Below the pieces are notes generated by a model, which was not told the DNA's origin, made no database searches, and saw only the letters and a program-made list of their open reading frames with translations. DNA of 6,476 nucleotides, taken from positions 1 through 6,476 of the forward strand of contig DATJUH010000494.1 of NCBI GenBank assembly GCA_035502515.1, in the 5' to 3' direction. Source of the stretch: Fen-671 sp035502515 (GTDB lineage Bacteria > Actinomycetota > Acidimicrobiia > Acidimicrobiales > Palsa-688). Shown piece by piece: positions 1 to 6,476 of this stretch (positions within the stretch are counted from its first letter, which is position 1; the number at the start of each line of letters is the position of its first letter). The position numbers and the translations under genes are program-made.

Positions 1-785
1 TGATGCAGCAGGGGCCTGTGGACCCGGACAACCCGATGGCGCAGTCCCAGAAGCTGATGGCCTACATCGCGCCGCTGTTCGCCCTGTCCGGCCTGTACTG
101 GGCGTTCGGCCTGGTTATCTACTGGGTTTCCAACAACCTGTGGACATTCGGCCAGCAGTACTTCCTGTTCCGTAACCTCCCCGTCGTGGGCAGCACCACG
201 GCCGGTGCGGCCACCGCCCCGGCCACGGGGACCCGCACCGCCACGACCGCGAGCAAGAGCGCTGCGCCGACCAGGCCCGCCCCCGGCAAGGCAGTCGGCG
301 CCAGCAAGACCGCGCCCGCCAAGCCCGGTGCGGCGGGCGGCACCGGAACCAGGCCGTCCACGACCACTACCCGTACGGCCCGGCCCGCGGGCACGGCCCG
401 GCCCGCCGGTCAGCAGGCGGCCAAGCCGGCCCAGGCGACCAAGGGCGCCCAGCCCGCTCGGGGCCAGGCTGGCCAGGCCCAGCGTCCGGCTTCTGAGGAA
501 GTCGCCGAGGATGTGCCCGCTACCGCTGGGACGGCCGCCAAGGCGTCCGGCCCGGCCGCCAAGGCCGGGGCCGCCGCCAAGCGCGCCCCTGCGCAGGCCA
601 GTCAGTCAGGCGTAAACGGCTCTTCCGCTCCGGCCAACGGTGCGTCCTCAGCTCAAAGTGGCGGGCTTGGACGACTGTTCGGCAAGAGCAAGCCGGCTCC
701 AGAGCCGGAAGAAGAAGCCGAGAAGGTAACTGTCCGGCAGCAGCCGGTCCGGCAGACACGCAGCAAGCGTTCAGGCAAGAGGTGA
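1..785 (+). CDS. yidC: Membrane protein insertase YidC/Oxa1 family, C-terminal part (5' end outside window)
   Basis: This is the 3' end of a YidC/Oxa1/SpoIIIJ insertase, which helps membrane proteins enter and fold in the cytoplasmic membrane, alone or with SecYEG. The reading frame enters from the left edge and stops at TGA 783-785. Counting from the ATG at position 3, residues 18-56 hold the last membrane segments and the family signature around GLVIYWVSNNLWTFGQQYF. The remaining roughly 200 residues form a cytosolic, low-complexity tail rich in Ala, Pro, Thr, Gly, Lys and Arg. I count about 29 Lys/Arg against 9 Asp/Glu, ending in a basic cluster (SKRSGKR). Basic C-terminal tails occur in Gram-positive YidC proteins and can contact ribosomes, but this one is unusually long. 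The ATG at 3 is internal and not the start. The neighbouring jag gene begins 6 nt after the stop, so the two are probably co-transcribed and translationally coupled. Confidence 0.93.
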   Translation, partial: MQQGPVDPDNPMAQSQKLMAYIAPLFALSGLYWAFGLVIYWVSNNLWTFGQQYFLFRNLPVVGSTTAGAATAPATGTRTATTASKSAAPTRPAPGKAVGASKTAPAKPGAAGGTGTRPSTTTTRTARPAGTARPAGQQAAKPAQATKGAQPARGQAGQAQRPASEEVAEDVPATAGTAAKASGPAAKAGAAAKRAPAQASQSGVNGSSAPANGASSAQSGGLGRLFGKSKPAPEPEEEAEKVTVRQQPVRQTRSKRSGKR

Positions 786-786
786 G
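781..786 (+). promoter_or_regulatory. Ribosome binding site of jag
   Basis: The GGTGAG sequence lies 5 nt before the GTG at 792 and overlaps the yidC stop codon. It supports GTG 792 as the jag start and implies coupling of jag translation to yidC. Confidence 0.6.
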
Positions 787-791
787 CGACT

Positions 792-1517
792 GTGGGGGAT
801 GTTCCCGGTGAGGGGTTCGGCGCGGTGGTAGATACCGAGGACGGGCTTTCGGACGTCGCTGACCTGGAGCCAGACGACGAGGACCTCGAGGACGAGTTCG
901 AGGACGACGACGACCTCGACGACCTCGATGATGACGCCGACTCAGAGGACGTTGTCTCTGAAGACATCGAAGGCGAAGCCGACGATGACGAGGGTGACGA
1001 TGAGGACGACGAAGACGAGGACGACGAGGAAGACGGCGGCCCAGTCGACGAGGACGAGCTGAACCTGCTTGAGCAGGAAGGCGAGATCGCGGCCGACTAC
1101 ATCGAAGGCCTGCTGGACATCGCCGACCTTGACGGAGACATCGACATGGACGTCGAGGGCGACCGTGCGGTGGTCTCCGTGGTGGGCGCAACCCTCGATG
1201 AGCTCGTCGGCGACGACGGAGAGGTTCTAGAGGCGCTCCAGGAGCTCACCCGCCTTGCGGTCCACCGTCAGACGGGCGTGCGTGCCCGGCTGATGCTGGA
1301 CGTCGGCGGCTTCCGGGCCCGCCGTCGCTCAGAGCTGGCCGAGCTTGGCCGTTCGGTGGCGGATGAAGTGGCCAGGACTGGCGAGCCGAAGAAGCTAGCC
1401 CCGATGTCACCGTTCGAGCGCAAGATCATTCACGACGCCGTGGCCGTCGCCGGGCTGCGCAGCGAGTCGGAGGGTGAGGAACCACACCGCCGGGTCGTGG
1501 TCTTCCCTGTCGGCTGA
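792..1517 (+). CDS. jag: Jag/KhpB family RNA-binding protein (KH-R3H) with polyacidic N-terminus
   Basis: This 241-residue cytosolic RNA-binding protein belongs to the Jag (SpoIIIJ-associated)/KhpB/EloR family, which in Gram-positive bacteria binds RNA and influences cell elongation and division. A type II KH domain covers about residues 95-171, with its GXXG loop at 140-143 reading GDDG. The R3H domain covers about 205-238, with the R-x-x-x-H motif at R210/H214 and the family ending SEGEEPHRRVVV. The usual Jag_N domain is not evident. Instead, residues 1-124 contain no Lys or Arg and, by my count, 66 Asp/Glu, so the N-terminus should be a highly acidic disordered tail. The GDDG loop is odd because this loop normally has a basic residue that contacts the RNA backbone. 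GTG 792 is chosen for its good ribosome site. The gene sits 6 nt after yidC and ends 13 nt before rsmG. The family call is firm; RNA binding by the KH part is uncertain. Confidence 0.94.
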   Translation: MGDVPGEGFGAVVDTEDGLSDVADLEPDDEDLEDEFEDDDDLDDLDDDADSEDVVSEDIEGEADDDEGDDEDDEDEDDEEDGGPVDEDELNLLEQEGEIAADYIEGLLDIADLDGDIDMDVEGDRAVVSVVGATLDELVGDDGEVLEALQELTRLAVHRQTGVRARLMLDVGGFRARRRSELAELGRSVADEVARTGEPKKLAPMSPFERKIIHDAVAVAGLRSESEGEEPHRRVVVFPVG

Positions 1518-1520
1518 GGA
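1516..1520 (+). promoter_or_regulatory. Ribosome binding site of rsmG
   Basis: GAGGA overlaps the jag stop codon and lies 10 nt before the ATG at 1531. It favours that ATG over the in-frame upstream GTG at 1474, which would sit inside the jag R3H coding region and add 19 unconserved residues. Confidence 0.55.
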
Positions 1521-1530
1521 ACCCTTTGAG

Positions 1531-2238
1531 ATGACCGAGGCGGGGCAGCAGCGTCTACTAACGGTGCCGCCTGCCCCGCCGACGGCCACCGAGGTCTTTG
1601 GCGCTGCCCTCGACAAGGCGCGGGATTTCGCCGCTCTGCTGGCCACCGAGGGAGTCACCCGAGGCCTGATCGGCCCGCGTGAGACGCCCCGCCTATGGGA
1701 CCGGCACCTACTGAACTGCGCCGTCGTAGCCGAGTTGCTACCCCCAGCCGGGCAGCTTGTCGACATCGGGAGCGGTGCGGGACTCCCTGGCATCGTTCTA
1801 GCTTTGGTCAGGCCACAGCTGGAAGTGATCTTGCTTGAGCCGATGCTGCGACGGGTGAGCTTCCTGCAAGAGTGCGTGGAATCGTTGGGCATGGCCAATA
1901 CCTCGGTGGTACGCGGGCGAGCCGAGGAATTGTCCGGAAAGCTTCGGGCAGACGTAGTGACGGCGCGTGCCGTCGCTCCGCTGGACAAGCTGGCGGGCTG
2001 GGCGACGGGGCTGCTTGGGCCGGATGGGGTCATCCTGGCGATCAAGGGGCAGTCCGCCGAGGAGGAACTCGTGGCTGCCCAGCCCGTATTGAAGCGACTT
2101 GGGGCGCGGAGAGCCGAGATCCGACACGTCGGTCAGGATAAGGTGCTACCTGAGACCACGGTTGTCCGCGTTGTCATGTCAGGACGCGGTCGAGAGGAGC
2201 AGGCTCGTGCCCACCGCAGACGGCCTGGGATGGCCTAA
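1531..2238 (+). CDS. rsmG: 16S rRNA (guanine(527)-N(7))-methyltransferase RsmG
   Basis: RsmG (GidB) transfers a methyl group from S-adenosylmethionine to N7 of G527 in 16S rRNA, in the 530 loop of the small subunit. Loss of this mark in other bacteria gives low-level streptomycin resistance. From ATG 1531 the protein has 235 residues, close to the family norm. The family signature GPRETPRLWDRHLLNC lies at about residues 49-64. The Rossmann SAM-binding motif DIGSGAGLPGI is at 78-88, the acidic strand end LLEPM at about 101-105, the TARAVAPL segment at about 144-151, and the conserved KG at 172-173. The C-terminal 20 residues, after the VVRVVM strand, are a basic low-complexity tail. rsmG follows jag by 13 nt and precedes parA by about 140 nt, the standard order near actinobacterial origins. 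The frame is intact and no key residue appears to be missing. Confidence 0.95.
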   Translation: MTEAGQQRLLTVPPAPPTATEVFGAALDKARDFAALLATEGVTRGLIGPRETPRLWDRHLLNCAVVAELLPPAGQLVDIGSGAGLPGIVLALVRPQLEVILLEPMLRRVSFLQECVESLGMANTSVVRGRAEELSGKLRADVVTARAVAPLDKLAGWATGLLGPDGVILAIKGQSAEEELVAAQPVLKRLGARRAEIRHVGQDKVLPETTVVRVVMSGRGREEQARAHRRRPGMA

Positions 2239-2377
2239 CGGGGGGTCAGCGGGTCCATTCGCAGGTGATGCCGGACTCGGATGGCCCGGACATCGAGCGG
2301 AAGTGGCCAGTGCCCCCCTTCGTGGCTCGACGGAGCCTGTGCATTTGCCTTCTCAGGAGGGTGAGACGTCGAGAGGT

Positions 2378-3415
<1,038 letters not shown>

Positions 3416-3436
3416 CGCCTCTTTCTATATTCCTCA

Positions 3437-3479
3437 AGCGGCGGCGCCGGCATATACCGGCACCGCCGCTATATTTTTT
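3437..3479 (+). terminator. Intrinsic terminator of parA
   Basis: The arms AGCGGCGG-C-GCCGG (3437-3450) and CCGGC-A-CCGCCGCT (3457-3470) pair over 13 bp with one C-A mismatch around a 6-nt CATATA loop. ATATTTTTT follows directly. It begins 21 nt after the parA stop and is oriented to end transcripts coming from parA. Read on the minus strand there is no T tract after the hairpin, so it should act mainly in one direction. Confidence 0.88.
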
Positions 3480-3680
3480 GCTTGTATCAGAGCCATCCTG
3501 CGCTCGCGGCCCCGCGTGGCATACCGCCGCCGCCGCTGGGACTCCCGCTCCTCGGCCTCGTTCGCGTTTGCACAGGTAGGAGGCCTGTGTTCGGCTGTTT
3601 CCTGGTCGGCCGCATCCGCCCCGCTTGCCGGAAGTCTGCCGTCGTCGCAGAGTTGTCAACCTACCTTGACAGCATCTTGG
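3480..3680. other. Intergenic space between convergent parA and the PP2C remnant
   Basis: About 200 nt between the parA terminator and the end of the minus-strand phosphatase remnant. All six frames look non-coding here. I found no missing phosphatase C-terminus on the minus strand, no tRNA-like fold and no clear promoter. A TTGACA at 3666-3671 lacks a properly spaced -10 element. Confidence 0.5.
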
Positions 3681-4285
3681 TTAGGTGCCGATGCGGTCGG
3701 CGTTCGTGCTGAGGCGGTAGCGGTCCCTTGGCTCCGCTTCATGCAGCATGATGTCGGCGGGTTCTCCAGGCTTCCAATCCAGCCAGCGGACGAGGATGTC
3801 GGTATGCCAGCGATCGGAGCCGAGCTCGTCAGGCTGTATCGCGACTCCCTCGAGAAGGACCGAGCCGAGGTGTGGCTGCGGGGCAGCCGCCTGAGATCGC
3901 CGCCCCGCAGCAGGTACGCACCCGTGCTGCCGATGCGCGCGATGGCGGCATGGGTGCCCCGCCACAGCCTGGCCGTGACCATGGCCAGAGTCATGTCCCA
4001 GCCGCGATTGGCCGCGAGGAGCTCGGCGAAGGTCTCCCGGATTCCCCCGATGCCACCTTCCAGACTGGCGGTCATATCCGAGGCGGCGGTAGGGGTATCG
4101 AGCCGACGGAGCCTCTCGACGGCGATCGCGCTGGCGCTGCCCGGACTCGACATGTGCCGGGTGCCATCCGCGATCACGAGCAGGTGAGGCCCGACGTAAG
4201 CGGGGTGTTGAGTCCGGCTGGAATCGATCGCCGCCTCGCTGGAGGCCACTGCGTACCGGAGCGCGGCCGGTTCTTCGTCCGTCAT
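3681..4285 (-). pseudogene. Frameshifted, truncated PP2C-family (Stp1/PstP-like) protein phosphatase remnant
   Basis: The minus-strand frame from ATG 4285 resembles bacterial PPM/PP2C serine/threonine phosphatases, which remove phosphate from Ser/Thr kinase substrates using two metal ions. Recognisable pieces are LRYAV (9-13), AYVGPHLLVIADG (29-41, usually YxGPxLLxVADGMGG), the strand DMTLAMV (97-103), and RIGSTGAYLLRGGDL (117-131, usually HIGDSRAYLLRDGEL) followed by the SHT motif. Near position 3869 homology jumps to the -1 frame. That frame continues HT with LGSVLLEGVAIQPDEL, then DILVRWLD, and IMLHEAEPRDRYRLSTNAD, a counterpart of the family's LHEVRPGDRYLLCSDGL, and stops at TAA 3683-3681. 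The last 50 or so residues, including the GGPDN motif, are absent. Only the Asp of ADG survives; the NED, GDSR and SDG aspartates are replaced. No slippery heptamer is visible, so a 1-nt deletion is more likely than programmed frameshifting. It follows parB by 81 nt. If left unshifted, the frame would run to 3656. Confidence 0.72.
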
Positions 4286-4366
4286 GGGGGTGAACCGGGC
4301 AACGATCGGCCGAGCTCAGCTCGAGCGGCTCCCGGATCCTCCCAGTCACCGTCGGCCGGGCTGGAG

Positions 4367-5416
4367 TCAGGCCTCGTTGGTCTTGGTGGCCGCATCCTCT
4401 GGAGCCATCGACTTGACGATCCGCTCCAGGTCATCGATCGTGGCAAACTCGACGGTGATCTTGCCCTTGCTGCGACCGAGCTCCACCTTGACGCGAGTCT
4501 CGAAACGGTCGGACAGCCGGTCGGCGAGGACGCGCAAGGCCGGGGCGACTGGCCGGTTGCCCGGAGCCTTCCTGCTCGGCTTGGCTGGTATGTCGTCCCT
4601 GACGGCGACAATCTCCTCGACCGCGCGTACAGAAAGGCCCTCGGCCACGATGCGCTGGGCGAGACGCTCCTGGGCCTGCGGGTCCTCGATGGACAGCAGG
4701 GCGCGGGCATGCCCGGCGCTGATGACTCCAGCCGCGACGCGCTTCTGGACGGCCGGCGGGAGATTGAGCAGCCGGAGCGTGTTGCTGATGTGCGGGCGGG
4801 ACCGGCCGATCTTCTTGGCCAGCTGCTCATGCGTCGCCCCGAAATCATCGAGCAGCTGCTGGTACGCCGCTGCCTCCTCAAGGGGGTCGAGCTGCTGCCG
4901 GTGGATGTTCTCCATCAACGCATCGCGGAGCATGGCATCGTCCTGGGTCTCCCGGACGATCGCCGGAATGACATCCAGCCCGGCGCGCTGGGACGCACGC
5001 CAGCGGCGCTCGCCCATGATGAGCTCATACTGTCCATTGCCGAGGCTGCGGACTACGACCGGCTGCAGCAAGCCGACCTCGGTAATGGAGGCGGACAGCT
5101 CGTCGAGGGCATCCTCGTCGAAGGTCTGGCGAGGCTGCCGCGCGTTCGGTGAGATGGCACCGATGGGGACCTCTTCGAAGTACGCCCCGGCGACCTGGCG
5201 CAGTTCCGGCTCGTTCCCCGGACCGGCCGGACCCTGAAGCGAGTCGTCAACCGGCACAACACTGAAGGCCCCGGTCGCACGATTAGACGTCCCGGACGGA
5301 CCGGCGGAGGCGGGCCGATTGGATGGCGAGGACTCCCCGTGGGTAGCGGCCGGCCCCTGAGCCTCTGGAATGAGCGCCCCGAGTCCCTTGCCAAGACCTC
5401 GTCGTTGCGGTGCCAC
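4367..5416 (-). CDS. parB: Chromosome partitioning protein ParB (Spo0J family, CTP-dependent DNA clamp)
   Basis: ParB binds parS near the origin, hydrolyses CTP, spreads as a sliding clamp, recruits condensin and stimulates ParA. The 349-residue frame is complete. Residues 5-16, RRGLGKGLGALI, are the N-terminal motif that contacts ParA. A variable Pro/Ser/Gly linker covers about 20-78. The CTP-binding ParB/Srx domain has box I NARQPR (91-96), box II GERRWRAS (135-142) and box III ENIHRQQLDPLEEAAAY (169-185). The helix-turn-helix that reads parS covers about 195-219 (THEQLAKKIGRSRPHISNTLRLLNL). The C-terminal dimerisation domain covers about 292-338. GTG 5416 is the start, supported by AGGGAG 5 nt upstream. 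No catalytic or binding box is damaged. Unusually, the gene is on the strand opposite parA, and a parS lies 86 nt upstream of its start. A decayed phosphatase gene follows it. Confidence 0.96.
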   Translation of the reverse strand: MAPQRRGLGKGLGALIPEAQGPAATHGESSPSNRPASAGPSGTSNRATGAFSVVPVDDSLQGPAGPGNEPELRQVAGAYFEEVPIGAISPNARQPRQTFDEDALDELSASITEVGLLQPVVVRSLGNGQYELIMGERRWRASQRAGLDVIPAIVRETQDDAMLRDALMENIHRQQLDPLEEAAAYQQLLDDFGATHEQLAKKIGRSRPHISNTLRLLNLPPAVQKRVAAGVISAGHARALLSIEDPQAQERLAQRIVAEGLSVRAVEEIVAVRDDIPAKPSRKAPGNRPVAPALRVLADRLSDRFETRVKVELGRSKGKITVEFATIDDLERIVKSMAPEDAATKTNEA

Positions 5417-5421
5417 TGCGT

Positions 5422-5427
5422 CTCCCT
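5422..5427 (-). promoter_or_regulatory. Ribosome binding site of parB
   Basis: AGGGAG on the minus strand lies 5 nt before the GTG start at 5416 and decides that start. A TAAATA at 5440-5435 further upstream could be a -10 element, but no matching -35 was found. Confidence 0.65.
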
Positions 5428-5485
5428 GCGTGCGTATTTAGGTTCGCGACATCTTCTCGGACCCGGGAAGGTCAGTCTAATGGAC

Positions 5486-5707
5486 TCACGCCTCCCGAAC
5501 CGGTTTCACGTGAAACGAAGCGACATCGGCACGGGGGAGAGCCTGTCGCATGCCTTGCCCACCGCAGTACCGCCACATCGGTGGCGTGAAGCCTCCCGGT
5601 TGCGGCTCAAGGACGAAGGACCGATCTCCCGCCAGGCCCAGGATCACCAGCCGACGCACGCTAGCCCCGTCCAAGAACTCCCGCGAGTCCTCCCCGCCGT
5701 TTGACAT
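5486..5707 (-). CDS. Doubtful small hypothetical protein upstream of parB (73 aa)
   Basis: A minus-strand frame from ATG 5707 to a TGA at 5486 encodes 73 residues, starting MSNGGEDSREFLDG and ending FHVKPVREA. The parS site is read as Phe-His-Val-Lys-Pro. About 74% of third positions are G or C (roughly 80% in the first 44 codons), which is mildly in favour of coding. I recognise no family, membrane segment or motif, and there is no good ribosome site at the proposed start. The frame stays open upstream to 5974 with less protein-like content. It could be a small gene before parB (69 nt gap), a remnant of a larger gene, or chance in GC-rich DNA. Confidence 0.22.
   Translation of the reverse strand: MSNGGEDSREFLDGASVRRLVILGLAGDRSFVLEPQPGGFTPPMWRYCGGQGMRQALPRADVASFHVKPVREA
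5503..5516. promoter_or_regulatory. parS centromere site (perfect 14-bp palindrome)
   Basis: GTTTCACGTGAAAC is an exact match to the parS core, the ParB loading site conserved across most bacteria. The flanking bases are G on both sides rather than the T and A of the 16-bp consensus, which usually matters less. It lies 86 nt upstream of the parB start, so ParB loading here may also affect parB transcription. Confidence 0.93.
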
Positions 5708-6105
5708 GGGATCATGGCGACGCGACGCCCCTCGACTCCTGACCCGCCCGATGCCACCCGGGAGCACGGTCGGAAGTATCAGTGGGCACATTCTCGCCGT
5801 AGGGCAGCAGGCCCGATCTCGAATCACGCGCCCTATGGCTCCACGTCCAAGCACTGCTGGCGCCATCGGTCCTGTGTGCGTCCGGAGGCGATGCCTCGTA
5901 ACAGGCACCAGGACTCGTCGGCTCGAGACCGACGCCGTTCTAGCCGCCGCACGTAGCCGCGCAGTGCCCCGCAACGCCTCATCGTCCCATGGGCCAGCAA
6001 ACTGCTAAGGCACCTCGGCTTGGGAGGAGATAGGAGCGGGGGCACCTACATGCGGCCCGTGACGGCCTTTCCGTCGACCCGCTGCCGGAGGGTTGGTGTC
6101 TAAGG
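5708..6105. other. Long region without a convincing gene, upstream of parB
   Basis: Frames in this stretch give Arg/Pro/Ser-rich translations without recognisable domains, and both strands look non-coding. I found no tRNA or rRNA, no DnaA-box cluster, no transposase and no convincing promoter. A TTGACA just to the left, at 5701-5706, has no -10 partner. It separates parB from whatever lies to the right, so it may hold leader or regulatory sequence or decayed genes. Confidence 0.45.
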
Positions 6106-6476
6106 ATGGGGATTCGGTGCCCGCGCGCGACCGCGGACCAAGAGGGCCGGACAGACCGAGGTCGGGTGAGGGACGGTCAGATAAGGGACGGCGGGCGGCG
6201 GCGCGAGAGTAGGTCGATCGGACGGCGGCAGCAAGGTCCCAAGCAAAAGAGTCCTAGACCGAGGGAAGGCGGTCCAAGGTACAGCCGGGTAAGGGGCGGG
6301 AGCGCGAGGAAGGGCGGATCAAGGTACAGCCGGGCAAGGGGCAGCGGGGCTGAGGTTCCAGGGAAAGGCGGCCGCGGTGAGGCTGCGGGACGAGAGCTTG
6401 CGCGCAGAGGGATGACGGGTCGCGCGATGACAGGCCCCGGGATGCCGACGGGAGGGAGTACGGCGCGAGGGAGGAC
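6106..6476 (+). CDS. Possible Arg/Gly-rich open frame running off the right edge (partial, uncertain)
   Basis: From ATG 6106 the plus-strand frame has no stop to the window edge, more than 120 codons. GGAGGG at 6087-6092 is a possible but distant ribosome site, 13 nt away. The translation is very rich in Arg and Gly and contains the repeated peptide RYSR(V/A)RG. No family is recognised. Arg is often encoded by AGG, with AGA, GTA, ATA and AAA also present, which is unlike parA or parB. That argues that the open frame may simply reflect purine-rich DNA in which T is scarce and stop codons are therefore rare. Later in-frame ATGs at 6412, 6427 and 6442 could instead start a gene that lies mostly outside. 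Confidence 0.22.
   Translation, partial: MGIRCPRATADQEGRTDRGRVRDGQIRDGGRRRESRSIGRRQQGPKQKSPRPREGGPRYSRVRGGSARKGGSRYSRARGSGAEVPGKGGRGEAAGRELARRGMTGRAMTGPGMPTGGSTARGR
6268..6342 (+). repeat. Imperfect 45-bp-period direct repeat in purine-rich DNA
   Basis: Bases 6268-6297 and 6313-6342 match at 27 of 30 positions with a 45-bp period. The shared central part reads CAAGGTACAGCCGGG. A weaker relative, GGCGGCAGCAAGGT, precedes them near 6225-6236. Across 6241-6420 I count 127 purines in 180 bases, with G 84 against C 37 and only 16 T, which is a strong strand asymmetry. The period is a multiple of three and so keeps the open plus frame. Confidence 0.6.

Noticed and set aside
653..967. Minus-strand Ser-rich frame over yidC and jag
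   Set aside because: It is the reverse reading of the Asp/Glu repeats of jag (GAC/GAG read as GTC/CTC/TCG), not a gene.
1474..1530. Longer RsmG from GTG 1474
   Set aside because: It overlaps the conserved R3H coding region of jag, adds unconserved residues, and the ATG at 1531 has a better ribosome site.
2099..2377. Upstream extension of the parA frame into rsmG
   Set aside because: The extra 93 codons overlap rsmG and translate to sequence unlike ParA N-termini; the open frame is a GC-rich side effect.
4284..5237. Long plus-strand frame opposite parB (317 codons), and the similar one at 3872-5152
   Set aside because: Both are antisense shadows of parB and the phosphatase remnant, whose minus-strand translations have clear domains; these have none.
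5571..5586. Hairpin CGCCAC-ATCG-GTGGCG
   Set aside because: A 6-bp stem with no T tract and no gene end nearby on either strand; probably chance in GC-rich DNA.
3682..6048. Inverted 8-bp repeat TAGGTGCC (3682-3689) and GGCACCTA (6041-6048) as ends of the parB inversion
   Set aside because: An 8-bp match over 2.4 kb is expected by chance and does not extend on either side.

Overview
The window is chromosomal DNA from a high-GC Gram-positive bacterium (Actinomycetota). The evidence is G+C-rich codons, GTG starts, actinobacterial-style ParA and ParB sequences, and the gene order yidC, jag, rsmG, parA. That order normally lies a few kilobases from the chromosomal replication origin. A Frankia-like or related soil actinomycete would fit, but I cannot fix the genus. 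I saw no DnaA-box cluster in the non-coding parts, so oriC itself is probably off the left edge, beyond rpmH and rnpA.

Left half (1-3415, plus strand). The 3' end of yidC, then jag and rsmG, form a tight block with gaps of 6 and 13 nt. parA follows after about 140 nt. YidC inserts membrane proteins and here carries a long basic Ala/Pro/Lys/Arg tail. Jag (KhpB/EloR family) is an RNA-binding KH-R3H protein and here has an extremely acidic N-terminus. RsmG makes m7G527 in 16S rRNA. ParA is the chromosome-partition ATPase. A strong intrinsic terminator follows parA.

Middle (3480-5416, minus strand). parB and, 81 nt downstream of it, the remains of a PP2C-type protein phosphatase gene face parA. 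parA and parB are therefore convergent rather than in the usual parAB operon. The phosphatase-like gene has a frameshift, lacks its C-terminus and has lost most metal-binding aspartates.

Right part (5417-6476). About 1 kb upstream of parB has no convincing gene. It holds a perfect 14-bp parS core 86 nt before parB, a doubtful 73-codon minus-strand frame that runs across parS, and, from about 6100, a purine-rich stretch with a 45-bp direct repeat. A plus-strand frame through that stretch stays open to the window edge.

The genes work together as an origin-proximal segregation and envelope module. ParB loads at parS, slides as a CTP-dependent clamp and is moved by ParA, while YidC, Jag and RsmG serve membrane insertion and RNA functions. 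The points most worth a second look are the inverted parB segment, the decayed phosphatase, the acidic GDDG loop in Jag, and the opposite charges of the YidC tail and Jag N-terminus.
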